Under the pieces are notes generated by a model that was given only the letters and a program-made list of their open reading frames with translations, made no database searches and was not told the DNA's origin. Below, one piece after another: positions 9,302-16,349 of a stretch of 64,000 nt of DNA. How positions within the stretch are numbered: the first letter of the stretch is position 1; each line of letters opens with the position of its first letter. The DNA lies in assembly GCA_046704255.1 (NCBI GenBank), contig JBJKSH010000178.1, positions 33,676 to 97,675 of the forward strand. Reading direction: 5' to 3'. The DNA comes from FEN-1297 sp046704255. Its GTDB lineage: Bacteria; Bacteroidota; Ignavibacteria; Ignavibacteriales; Ignavibacteriaceae. Position numbers and translations under genes: made by a program.

Positions 9302-9721
9302 ATGTTATTAAAAGGTAACCTTAAAGGTATCCAGCATGTCGGTTTACCGGTAACTGATATTGAAAAATCAAAAGCTTTCTATCTGGAATTCGGGTTCGAA
9401 GAAATAATGCGAAAAGATTTACCTGAAAAAGATGAAACTGTAAAAGTCGCTATGCTTAAAAAGGATGATCTTATCCTTGAACTTTATCAATTAAACGGCG
9501 CAGAGCTTAAAGAAATAGCTGCCAGAAAAGACGGACATATTGATCATATTGCTTTGGATGTGATTGATATTGAAGAAGCCTATAAAGAAATTAAAAATTC
9601 CGAATTGGAAATAATTGAGGAGCAAGCTCCGGTATTCCTGCCGTTTTGGGAAAACGGAGTAAAATATTTTTCTGTTCGCGGGCCAAATGGTGAGAAAGTA
9701 GAATTTAATCAAAAACTGTAA
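9302..9721 (+). CDS. VOC family protein (glyoxalase/epimerase type)
   Basis: A 139-residue vicinal-oxygen-chelate protein with two beta-alpha-beta-beta-beta modules. Likely metal ligands are H12, E60, H82 and E134, the usual His/Glu/His/Glu positions. Members include methylmalonyl-CoA epimerase and lactoylglutathione lyase; the sequence does not decide between these. The ATG at 9302 follows AAGGA by about 9 nt. It lies in the same direction after the sulfatase maturase but with a 54-bp gap, and need not belong to the same pathway. Confidence 0.75.
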   Translation: MLLKGNLKGIQHVGLPVTDIEKSKAFYLEFGFEEIMRKDLPEKDETVKVAMLKKDDLILELYQLNGAELKEIAARKDGHIDHIALDVIDIEEAYKEIKNSELEIIEEQAPVFLPFWENGVKYFSVRGPNGEKVEFNQKL

Positions 9722-9840
9722 TCGTTTTATTCTTCCTTTGTTTTTCAGAGTTACTTAATTTACTTATCTTTGCATATAGTAAAATAAAATTAAGTTTTAA
9801 TAATTGCTGTTCTATCCGGTAATAATAGGGAGATGGATAG

Positions 9841-11379
9841 ATGCTTTCCAAAATATATTCCAGTGCAACAGTAGGTATAGATGCATATATTGTTGAAGTA
9901 GAAACAAACATTGAAAAACAAATACCTGCCTTTACAATTGTAGGCCTGCCGGACAATGCGGTTAAAGAAAGCCGTGAAAGGGTAATTACCGCAATAAAAA
10001 ACAGCGGCTTTGAGCTGCCCGCAAAAAAAATTACAATAAACCTTGCCCCGGCGGATATTAAAAAAGAGGGAAGTTCTTTTGACCTGCCCATTGCAGTCGG
10101 TTTGTTGTCTGCTTTCGAATTAATAGATACAAAATATTTAAGCGATACAATATTTTTAGGCGAACTTTCTCTCGACGGAACACTGCGCCCTATTAAAGGA
10201 GCCCTTCCTATTTCTGTTGAAGCGAGAAATAAAGGGCTTAAAAAAATTATACTTCCTAATGACTCCGCAAAAGAAGCATCAATAGTGGATGAAGTTGATG
10301 TTTACGGGATGGATAATCTCAACGAGGTTGTAAAATTTTTAAATGATGATTTGGCAAAAGAGAAAGTTATAACAGATAAGGATGAATTATTTTCAAGTAT
10401 AAATTTATATCATCTGGATTTTTCAGATGTTAAAGGACAGGAAAATGTTAAAAGGGCTTTGGAAGTTGCCGCCGCCGGTGCGCATAACATAATAATGATT
10501 GGCCCGCCGGGTTCCGGTAAGACCATGCTGGCAAAAAGAATGCCTTCGATACTTCCGCCAATGACGTTTGATGAAGCGCTGGAAACTACAAAGATTCATT
10601 CAGTTGCCGGCTTAATATCAAAAAATCAGGCTTTGATTACTGAGCGGCCGTTTAGAAGTCCACACCATACTGTTTCGGATGCAGCGCTTGTAGGCGGCGG
10701 CTCGTTTCCCCGGCCGGGAGAAGTTTCCTTTGCGCATCACGGGGTTCTATTTCTTGATGAATTGCCGGAGTTTAAGAAAAATGTGCTGGAAGTATTGCGC
10801 CAGCCTCTGGAGGATTCCAGGGTAACTGTCAGCCGATCAAAATTGTCATTGGAATTTCCGGCAAACTTTATGCTTGCTGCAGCAATGAATCCGTGTCCCT
10901 GCGGATACTATACAGATCCCGGAAAAGAATGCACATGCACTCCACCTCAAATTCAAAAATATATGGCAAGAATTTCTGGACCGCTTTTGGATAGAATTGA
11001 TATTCACATTGAAGTTCCGGCTGTAAAGTATAAAGAACTTTCTGCAGATTTTAAAAGTGAATCATCTCTTAAAATTAGGGAAAGAGTAATCCGGGCAAGA
11101 CAAATTCAGCTTAAAAGATTTGAACAGCTTCCTTATATTTATACCAACGGAGATATGGGATCGAAGGAAGTAAGGCAATATTGTAAACTTGACACTGCAA
11201 GTTCAGAACTACTTAAAATGGCAATGACAAAACTCGGGCTTTCTGCAAGAGCATACGACAGGATATTAAAAGTGAGCAGAACAATTGCAGACTTGGAAGA
11301 GAGTGAAAATATTTTGCCGCAGCATATCAGCGAGGCCATTCAATATAGAAGCCTGGATAGGGAGTTATGGAAGCACTGA
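9841..11379 (+). CDS. YifB/ComM-like Mg-chelatase-type AAA+ ATPase
   Basis: A 512-residue protein with the full ComM layout. The N-terminal part is a Lon-protease-like S5 fold (starting LSKIYSSATVGIDAYIVEVE). A Mg-chelatase AAA+ core follows with Walker A GPPGSGKT near residue 221 and the Walker B region FLDELPEF. The end is an Mg_chelatase_C helical domain. Four cysteines in CPCGYYTDPGKECTC are typical. ComM is a hexameric helicase promoting branch migration in natural transformation, though the gene is common in non-competent bacteria. A TATCTTTG box at 9765-9772 could be a -10 element. Confidence 0.9.
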   Translation: MLSKIYSSATVGIDAYIVEVETNIEKQIPAFTIVGLPDNAVKESRERVITAIKNSGFELPAKKITINLAPADIKKEGSSFDLPIAVGLLSAFELIDTKYLSDTIFLGELSLDGTLRPIKGALPISVEARNKGLKKIILPNDSAKEASIVDEVDVYGMDNLNEVVKFLNDDLAKEKVITDKDELFSSINLYHLDFSDVKGQENVKRALEVAAAGAHNIIMIGPPGSGKTMLAKRMPSILPPMTFDEALETTKIHSVAGLISKNQALITERPFRSPHHTVSDAALVGGGSFPRPGEVSFAHHGVLFLDELPEFKKNVLEVLRQPLEDSRVTVSRSKLSLEFPANFMLAAAMNPCPCGYYTDPGKECTCTPPQIQKYMARISGPLLDRIDIHIEVPAVKYKELSADFKSESSLKIRERVIRARQIQLKRFEQLPYIYTNGDMGSKEVRQYCKLDTASSELLKMAMTKLGLSARAYDRILKVSRTIADLEESENILPQHISEAIQYRSLDRELWKH

Positions 11380-11476
11380 AGACAGAAATATAAATACCTA
11401 TGAAATTTAGTACGCAACTAAATTCAATATTTTGACTTTTTCTATTATATAATTTAAAAGTTTATTATTTTTCCGC

Positions 11477-11653
11477 ATGGCAATTGAATGCAGGAAATGC
11501 AAACACTTTTTTATCACGTGGGATCCTAAAAATCCGTACGGTTGTAAAGCATTCGGGATGAAAACAAGAAGAATGCCTTCGGTCGAAGTTTATTTAACAT
11601 CCGGTAAAGACTGCTTGAAATTTCAAAAGAAAGAAAGCTTACTTAAAAAATAA
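11477..11653 (+). CDS. Small Cys-rich conserved-type protein (58 aa)
   Basis: A short open frame reads MAIECRKCKHFFITW, then DPKNPYGCKAFGMK, then SGKDCLKF. The four cysteines (5, 8, 23, 47) in a CxxC-C-C pattern suggest a zinc-ribbon-like fold. The CRKCxHFxxTWDxxxPxGCxAxG layout is one I recognise from uncharacterised small proteins in many bacteria; I know no function for it. No strong Shine-Dalgarno is visible. It is a plausible real gene between comM and a minus-strand gene, with clean codon structure to its TAA. Confidence 0.65.
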   Translation: MAIECRKCKHFFITWDPKNPYGCKAFGMKTRRMPSVEVYLTSGKDCLKFQKKESLLKK

Positions 11654-11714
11654 TTCTATACCATCGAATATTAATTATCGGACAATTATTTAAACAGCAG
11701 ATCAGTTTTGCATC

Positions 11715-12173
11715 TTAAAGAATTTTATTCTCAACAAGATAACTAATAAACCCCGCTACTAATAAGACGGGAATTTTGAAACCGCAATATTTTTTTGTCA
11801 TTGATGAAGTGGTGTTCGAAACGTGGAAAAAAGATCGATTGGTTGTTAGGTTAATTGTTCCGTCGAAGATGTTCCAAAAAATAGCACCGCTTAAGAAAAT
11901 TGCCGAAAGCATTTTTTCCCAATTAAACTTACTGTAAAGAGCAATTGTAACTCCAAGACTAATTGCAAGCCCTCTCTGCAATAAAATAGTTTTATGCCAG
12001 AGTGAACTTATTTCATGTTGTTTAACCGGATCATTTCTAAATGAATTTTCTTTAATTCGAAGCCCTTCGGTATAACCGGAAACTAATGAATACAAAATTG
12101 CATTACCAATATAGAACTGTTGCGGAAAGCATATGGAAGTGAACAGTAAACACAAAAAAATTATCTTTTTCAT
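11715..12173 (-). CDS. Hypothetical small membrane or exported protein
   Basis: A 152-residue protein I do not recognise. It begins MKKIIFLCLLFTSICFPQQ, a likely signal peptide or first membrane segment. Two further hydrophobic stretches lie near residues 75-105 (LAISLGVTIALYS, AIFLSGAIFWNIF) and one at the C-terminus (IPVLLVAGFISYLV). The frame extends 12 codons upstream to 12209, but the M at 12173 fits the signal sequence and follows GAG on the minus strand. It is convergent with the 58-aa gene. No neighbour hints at its role. Confidence 0.55.
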   Translation of the reverse strand: MKKIIFLCLLFTSICFPQQFYIGNAILYSLVSGYTEGLRIKENSFRNDPVKQHEISSLWHKTILLQRGLAISLGVTIALYSKFNWEKMLSAIFLSGAIFWNIFDGTINLTTNRSFFHVSNTTSSMTKKYCGFKIPVLLVAGFISYLVENKIL

Positions 12174-12209
12174 ATCATATCTCAAATTAATAATAATATA
12201 AATGGACAA

Positions 12210-12536
12210 TAACTGTTCCAGCAGCTAAAGAAATAATAAGCTGTTATAAAATAATAAGATATAGTGGTAGTAAAATTCAATTTGGGTTGCAAAAGGTGTT
12301 AATATTACACATTAAAAAAATTTAACTGTAAATTAATTACTAGTGCAAACTTAGGGCTCTTTAAAATTCTAGAATTATAGTAACAAATTATTTTATAGAA
12401 TAAATTCAAGATGCAAACAAAATCTTTTTTAGTTGGTTTTTCTGTCTTTTGTATACTTTAAAATTCTTATATTTCAGGGCAAATTAATAAACTTTTGTAA
12501 AACCAAGCCCGTTTTTGGTTAGTTATCAATATTTAA
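12210..12536. other. Gene-free AT-rich spacer
   Basis: Both strands are broken by frequent stops, and I see no RNA gene, hairpin with T-run or repeat array. It separates the divergent minus-strand membrane protein from the tRNA cluster, so it presumably holds promoter sequence for the former. I could not place that promoter with confidence. Confidence 0.5.
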
Positions 12537-12568
12537 TTTGCATTTTTCTTGAATTCCAGATATATTTG
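12537..12568 (+). promoter_or_regulatory. Probable promoter of the tRNA-Tyr cluster
   Basis: TTTG at 12537-12540, overlapping TTGCAT as a -35, and TATATTTG at 12561-12568 are separated by 17 nt (TTGCAT to TATATT). This satisfies the Bacteroidota TTTG/TAnnTTTG pattern. The tRNA-Tyr body begins 19 nt after the -10 element. Confidence 0.55.
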
Positions 12569-12586
12569 TTGCTCGTTTATAAAACC

Positions 12587-12670
12587 GGGCGGACGCCGGA
12601 GTTGGAGAGCCGGGGCGGACTGTAAATCCGTTGGCTGACGCCTTTGGGGGTTCGAATCCCTCGCCGCCCA
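12587..12670 (+). tRNA. tRNA-Tyr (GTA)
   Basis: An 84-nt class II tRNA. The D stem is CCGG/CCGG, the anticodon arm GCGGA-CTGTAAA-TCCGT gives GTA, a long variable arm follows, and the T arm is GGGGG-TTCGAAT-CCCTC. The acceptor pairs GGGCGG with CCGCCC, discriminator A. Base pair 7:66 is an A-G mismatch and position 8 is C instead of the near-universal T. No CCA is encoded. The fold and anticodon still identify it clearly. Confidence 0.9.
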
Positions 12671-12779
12671 TTGTATTAGATTTTGTTATGAATTATTAAG
12701 GGAATAATATAATAGTGTTTTTTTAATTCCCTTATTTTTTTGTGTTTTTCTAAAATATAAATTGTTCTTAACAAGAATA

Positions 12780-12855
12780 GTGGGAGTAACTCAGTTGGCT
12801 AGAGTCATCCCGACCAGGTCGGGATTGGTCGCGGGTTTGAGTCCCGTCTCCTTTT
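12780..12855 (+). pseudogene. Degenerate tRNA-Gly copy A, palindromic anticodon arm
   Basis: Outside the anticodon arm it follows the intact tRNA-Gly at 12919 almost base for base, including the D arm and T arm (one change, TTTGAGT for TTCGAGT). The 17-nt anticodon arm is replaced by 19 nt, 12807-12825, forming a perfect 9+1+9 palindrome, so no normal 7-nt loop or Gly anticodon exists. The acceptor 3' half has decayed (CTCCTTT), while the 5' half is nearly kept. It cannot act as a standard tRNA. Confidence 0.75.
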
Positions 12856-12918
12856 CTCAAACAAGGAGCAAAATTTTATAAGATAATTTGTTCTTTTTAA
12901 TAATATAAATAAGTTTAA

Positions 12919-12992
12919 GCGGGAGTAACTCAGTTGGCTAGAGTCACAGCCTTCCAAGCTGTTGGTCGCGGGTTCGAGTCCCGTCTCCCGCT
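12919..12992 (+). tRNA. tRNA-Gly (TCC)
   Basis: A 74-nt tRNA with perfect acceptor GCGGGAG/CTCCCGC and discriminator T. The anticodon arm ACAGC-CTTCCAA-GCTGT gives TCC, and the T arm is GCGGG-TTCGAGT-CCCGT. CCA is not encoded (CCG follows). The Tyr-Gly-Thr order upstream of secE matches the common bacterial arrangement, so this is the ancestral gene of the three Gly-like copies. Confidence 0.95.
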
Positions 12993-12997
12993 CCGGT

Positions 12998-13258
12998 ATG
13001 AGTTATTATATGTACATATTGGTAAGTCAAAAGGTTGATATACATTATGTCGGTTCAACAGGCGATTTAGAGAAAAGATTAGAATTACATAATAGTACAC
13101 ATGCCCGTTGAACGAAGCATTATCAGCCATGGGTTCTTAAATATTTTGAAGAGTTTGCCACAAGGAGTGAGGCAGTTAAGCGAGAACGATATGTAAAGTC
13201 GCTGAGAAATATAAAAAAGTTTTTAGAGATGGTAGAAAGGAGTAACTCAGTTGGCTAG
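12998..13258 (+). pseudogene. GIY-YIG endonuclease-like gene with in-frame TGA
   Basis: Translation gives YMYILVSQ, HYVGSTGDLEKRLELHN, then a TGA at 13109, then KHYQPWVLKYFEEF and SEAVKREYVKSL. These match the small stand-alone GIY-YIG (YhbQ/UPF0213-like) fold: the YIL...YVG strand pair, the Arg of EKRL and the C-terminal RE..KSL helix. One stop codon interrupts an otherwise continuous 86-codon frame, so the loss looks recent. The frame ends only at a TAG inside the D arm of tRNA-like copy C, meaning the gene's 3' end is fused to tRNA sequence. Confidence 0.75.
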
Positions 13259-13311
13259 AGTCGTCCCGACCAGGTCGGGATTGGTCGCGGGTTCGAATCC
13301 CGTCTCCCGCT
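13236..13311 (+). pseudogene. Degenerate tRNA-Gly copy C, palindromic anticodon arm
   Basis: Same design as copy A: a tRNA-Gly D arm and T arm around a 19-nt replacement (13263-13281) with an 8-bp perfect palindrome core, TCCCGACC-A-GGTCGGGA. Here the acceptor 3' half is intact (CTCCCGC) and the 5' half has decayed (AAAGGAG), the reverse of copy A. Its first bases are also the end of the GIY-YIG frame. No Gly anticodon can be placed. Confidence 0.75.
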
Positions 13312-13322
13312 CTGAAAAAACT

Positions 13323-13395
13323 GCTGACGTAGCTCAGTTGGTAGAGCACATCCTTGGTAAGGATGAGGTCACCGGTTCAACCCCGGTCGTCAGCT
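13323..13395 (+). tRNA. tRNA-Thr (GGT)
   Basis: A 73-nt tRNA with acceptor GCTGACG/CGTCAGC and discriminator T. The anticodon arm CATCC-TTGGTAA-GGATG gives GGT, and the T loop is TTCAACC. It begins 11 nt after the degenerate copy C and lies 37 nt before rpmG. Confidence 0.95.
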
Positions 13396-13432
13396 CTAGA
13401 ATAAAAATTAGTAAATAATGAAGTGAAGAATA

Positions 13433-13582
13433 ATGAGAGATATTATAACATTAGAATGTACGGAGTGTAAAAGAAGAAATTACACAACGACAAAAAATAA
13501 AAGACTTCATCCCAACCGGGTTGAATATAAAAAGTATTGCAGGTGGGATAAAAAGCATACAATTCACAAAGAAACTAAATAA
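13433..13582 (+). CDS. rpmG: 50S ribosomal protein L33
   Basis: A 49-residue protein beginning MRDIITLECTECKRRNYTT, typical of L33. Of the zinc-binding pairs, C9-X2-C12 is present, but the second pair reads C36-R-W-D39, so the fourth ligand position is Asp. The gene sits between tRNA-Thr and tRNA-Trp, ahead of secE and nusG, the order seen in many bacteria. It is too short for common ORF thresholds but is unambiguous from its sequence. L33 lies near the exit site of the large subunit and is often dispensable. Confidence 0.93.
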   Translation: MRDIITLECTECKRRNYTTTKNKRLHPNRVEYKKYCRWDKKHTIHKETK

Positions 13583-13587
13583 TTGCT

Positions 13588-13660
<73 letters not shown>

Positions 13661-13686
13661 CAGAGTAAAAACAGAGTGGGTTTTAT

Positions 13687-13869
13687 ATGAAAGAGAAAAT
13701 TATTACTTTTTTTCAGGATGTGGTTAAGGAAATGAAAAAGGTTACCTGGCCAACCATGGATGAGTTAAAGGAATCTACAACAGTTGTAATAGTTTCATGC
13801 CTGTTGATTTCAGCTTTTACGTATGTAATTGATATGATAATTACTCAATTATTTAAAGGAATATTTTAA
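13687..13869 (+). CDS. secE: Preprotein translocase subunit SecE
   Basis: A 60-residue single-span SecE. The amphipathic N-terminal helix carries EMKKVTWPTMDEL, the conserved cytoplasmic motif that clamps SecY, and one transmembrane segment follows at about residues 30-52. The short one-helix form is usual outside enterobacteria. Its partner SecY is encoded at 39066. The gene ends 3 bp before nusG, the classic secE-nusG pair. Confidence 0.95.
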   Translation: MKEKIITFFQDVVKEMKKVTWPTMDELKESTTVVIVSCLLISAFTYVIDMIITQLFKGIF

Positions 13870-13872
13870 CAG

Positions 13873-14418
13873 ATGTCTGAATCTGAATTAAGATGGTATG
13901 TAATAAGAACTTTTTCCGGCCACGAGAATAAAGTTAAAAATCTTATTGAAGCTGAACTTAGAGATAATGAACGGCTAAAAGTTAAGGTTGAAGATATCCT
14001 TGTACCAACCGAAAAAGTGTTCGAAGTAAAAGACGGCAAGAAAAAAAGTAAAACAAAAAACTTTTTCCCAGGTTATATTTTGGTAAAAGCAGACCTGGAT
14101 AATCAGGTAAAGGATTTCATTTTAAATACGCCTTCTGTTATGGGCTTTTTGGGAATGAAAAACAATCCCGAACCGCTTCAACCGGAAGAAGTAAAAAGAA
14201 TTGTAGGCAGAATTACCCAGGATGACAGCAGCGAAAGAATGGAAACGTTTTTTAGGAACGGGGATATTGTTAAAATAATCGATGGTCCGTTTAATAATTT
14301 CAGCGGAACTATTCAGGAAGTTAACGAAGAAAAAATGAAAATTAAAGTTATGGTTTCAATTTTCGGTAGAAAAACTCCGGTTGAAATAGACTTTGTTCAA
14401 GCAGAATTAGAAAAATAA
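13873..14418 (+). CDS. nusG: Transcription termination/antitermination protein NusG
   Basis: A 181-residue NusG. The NGN domain starts LRWYVIRTFSGHENKV and includes FFPGYILVKADLD, which binds the RNA polymerase clamp. A C-terminal KOW domain (NGDIVKIIDGPFNNFSGTI) contacts Rho or ribosomal S10. Length and domain order are standard, without the extra insertion domain seen in some phyla. The Shine-Dalgarno AAAGGA lies inside the end of secE, suggesting coupled translation. Confidence 0.96.
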   Translation: MSESELRWYVIRTFSGHENKVKNLIEAELRDNERLKVKVEDILVPTEKVFEVKDGKKKSKTKNFFPGYILVKADLDNQVKDFILNTPSVMGFLGMKNNPEPLQPEEVKRIVGRITQDDSSERMETFFRNGDIVKIIDGPFNNFSGTIQEVNEEKMKIKVMVSIFGRKTPVEIDFVQAELEK

Positions 14419-14447
14419 TTAAGTATTTATTCCAATAAGGTAACAAA

Positions 14448-14873
14448 ATGGCTAAGAAGATAACTGGATATATTAAATTACAAATACCTGCCGGTAAAGC
14501 TAATCCGTCTCCGCCTGTAGGCCCTGCATTAGGTCAAAAAGGTGTAAACATTATGGAGTTTTGCAAGCAGTTTAATGCAAGAACCTCAGATAAAGACGGC
14601 TTAATAATTCCGGTTGTAATAACTGTTTTTTCCGATAAATCTTTTACGTTTATTACAAAAACCCCGCCTGCAGCGGTTCTTCTTAAAAAGGCTGCTAAAA
14701 TAGAAAAAGGTTCACCCGAACCGCATAGAAACAAAGTTGCTAAGGTTTCGAAAAGCCAGGTTAAGGAAATTGCGCAGTTAAAAATGCCTGACCTTAATGC
14801 TTATGATATTGAGCATGCATCCAGCATGGTTGCCGGAACTGCAAGAAGCATGGGTATTACGGTAGAAGATTAG
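14448..14873 (+). CDS. rplK: 50S ribosomal protein L11
   Basis: A 141-residue L11. The N-terminal domain (KLQIPAGKANPSPPVGPALGQ) carries the proline-rich segment at the GTPase-associated centre, and the C-terminal rRNA-binding domain includes the TARSMGITVE ending. With L10 and L12 it forms the stalk base that recruits elongation factors. The start ATG follows AAGG by about 8 nt, 29 bp after nusG. Confidence 0.97.
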   Translation: MAKKITGYIKLQIPAGKANPSPPVGPALGQKGVNIMEFCKQFNARTSDKDGLIIPVVITVFSDKSFTFITKTPPAAVLLKKAAKIEKGSPEPHRNKVAKVSKSQVKEIAQLKMPDLNAYDIEHASSMVAGTARSMGITVED

Positions 14874-14917
14874 TAAACAAAACAGTCAATACCGAAAGTT
14901 CAAAAGGAAAAAGAAAA

Positions 14918-15613
14918 ATGCAAAAGACAAAACGAAATAAGGAAATTAGTAAATCATTTGATAAATCTAAAGAATATAGCCTGGAAGATGCCATAAAAAT
15001 TTTAAAAGATCAATCCAAAGTTAAATTTATAGAGTCTTTAGATTGTGCAATTAGATTGGGCGTTGACCCCAGACATGCAGACCAGATGGTAAGAGGAGCT
15101 GTTTCTTTACCTCATGGAACAGGTAAGAAGGTAAGAATTCTGGTTGTTGCAAAAGGTGCTAAAGTTCAGGAAGCATTGGATGCCGGCGCCGATTATGCGG
15201 GCTTTGAAGAATACATTGAAAAGATTAAAGGCGGCTGGGCAGATGTTGACGTTATAATTGCCACACCTGATACAATGGGTGAACTTGGAAAACTAGGCAG
15301 GATTCTTGGGCCTAAAGGCTTAATGCCTAACCCTAAAACCGGCAGAGTTACTATGGATATTGCTAATGTAGTCAAAGAAGTTAAAGCCGGAAAGATTGAA
15401 TTCCGTGTTGAAAAAACCGGCATAGTACATACTTCTTTAGGCAAATTGAATTTTGATGTTGATAAGTTAGCGGAAAACACCCGATCATTTTTAAATACTA
15501 TTATAAGATTAAAACCTGCTACTGCAAAAGGGCAGTATGTTAAGAGTTTATATTTATCCAGCACTATGGGTCCCGGTTTGAAAATTACACGGGATGAATT
15601 AGCTGCTCATTAA
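14918..15613 (+). CDS. rplA: 50S ribosomal protein L1
   Basis: A 231-residue two-domain L1, with the KGxG-type binding loops and LGRILGPKGLMPNPKTGRVT, the family hallmark. It forms the mobile L1 stalk that moves with E-site tRNA, and in many bacteria it represses its own rplK-rplA message. AAAGGA precedes the ATG. The rplKA pair is separated from rplJ by a 95-bp leader-like spacer. Confidence 0.97.
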   Translation: MQKTKRNKEISKSFDKSKEYSLEDAIKILKDQSKVKFIESLDCAIRLGVDPRHADQMVRGAVSLPHGTGKKVRILVVAKGAKVQEALDAGADYAGFEEYIEKIKGGWADVDVIIATPDTMGELGKLGRILGPKGLMPNPKTGRVTMDIANVVKEVKAGKIEFRVEKTGIVHTSLGKLNFDVDKLAENTRSFLNTIIRLKPATAKGQYVKSLYLSSTMGPGLKITRDELAAH

Positions 15614-15658
15614 AAAAATAAAAAAATTTTACGCACTCAATAAAAAATGCTTCAAAAA

Positions 15659-15672
15659 TCCGGATATCCGGA
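15659..15672. promoter_or_regulatory. 14-bp palindrome in the rplJ leader
   Basis: TCCGGATATCCGGA is a perfect palindrome in the spacer between rplA and rplJ, where L10 autoregulatory leaders are usually found. I do not see the canonical L10-leader kink-turn sequence around it, so its role is uncertain. Confidence 0.35.
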
Positions 15673-15708
15673 AGGTAACGATTAATTAAAAACCGATATG
15701 GGAGAAAA

Positions 15709-16311
15709 ATGTTAAATGCCGAACTAAATGAAACTCTGCAGGGTGAAGGGAAAAAATCTTCTTCGCAAGCGGAAGAACTCCGTAATGCAGGGAACATCAA
15801 AAAAAAGTCGGAAGTTATTTCTGAGGTAAAGGAAATGCTTCAAAGTTCGTCGGCAGTTTTTCTTACAGATTATACCGGGATTAATGTTGCAGACATTAAT
15901 GAATTAAGGAATAGCTTTAGAAACGAAGGAGTTAAATATAAAGTATATAAAAACACCTTATTTAAAAGAGCTATTGATGAAACCGGTAAATATGAAAAAC
16001 TGGCTGATCACCTGATAGGAATGACCGGATACGCTTTTGCATCCGATAATCCGGTTGTACCGGCAAAGATCATTAAAAAATATTTTGATGCCAATAATAA
16101 ATTACTTCTTAAAGCCTGTTATATAGAAGATCAATATTATCCTGGAGAAAAACTTGATGAAATAGCTTCTCTTCCAACCAAGAAAGAATTATTGGCAAGC
16201 ATAGTCGGAAGTATTGGCGCACCGATTTCAGGAGTTGTGGGTGCAATAAATGCTGTTATGCGGGATCTTGTAAGTGTGATAGATGAAATATCCAAAAAGC
16301 AGGCAGCATAA
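15709..16311 (+). CDS. rplJ: 50S ribosomal protein L10
   Basis: A 200-residue frame whose L10 homology begins only near residue 31 (KKKSEVISEVKEML) and runs to the C-terminal helix that binds L12 dimers. L10 is normally about 165-175 residues. The first 28 residues are hydrophilic and not recognisable, and no internal ATG, GTG or TTG offers a shorter start in frame. GGGAG precedes the ATG at 15709 by 4 nt, which supports the longer protein. An A8 run at about 15801-15808 is where a slip would link an ATG in another frame to the conserved part. Confidence 0.9.
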   Translation: MLNAELNETLQGEGKKSSSQAEELRNAGNIKKKSEVISEVKEMLQSSSAVFLTDYTGINVADINELRNSFRNEGVKYKVYKNTLFKRAIDETGKYEKLADHLIGMTGYAFASDNPVVPAKIIKKYFDANNKLLLKACYIEDQYYPGEKLDEIASLPTKKELLASIVGSIGAPISGVVGAINAVMRDLVSVIDEISKKQAA

Positions 16312-16349
16312 ATAAAAATTAAAAAGAAAATAATTAGGAGAATAATAAA

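Larger units (their letters stand above)
12780..13311 (+). mobile_element. Candidate tRNA-Gly-derived element with GIY-YIG gene remnant
   Basis: This interval holds two degenerate tRNA-Gly copies flanking an intact tRNA-Gly, and a broken GIY-YIG nuclease gene that reads into the downstream copy. Both degenerate copies share a 2-nt-longer, palindromic replacement of the anticodon arm absent from the real tRNA. The repeated structure and a nuclease gene suggest a small selfish element targeting the tRNA gene. That is inference from layout; no target-site duplication is obvious. Confidence 0.4.

Noticed and set aside
9705..10091. 128-codon minus-strand frame opposite the start of the ComM-like gene
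   Set aside because: The plus-strand ComM frame is strongly conserved, and the minus frame has no family motif.
12780..12855. Copy A as a functional tRNA with a 9-nt anticodon loop
   Set aside because: The arm is self-complementary to its centre, the acceptor 3' half is decayed, and no sensible anticodon can be placed.
15613..15709. Canonical L10-leader autoregulatory RNA
   Set aside because: The expected kink-turn consensus was not found; only a palindrome is visible, so I list that instead with low confidence.
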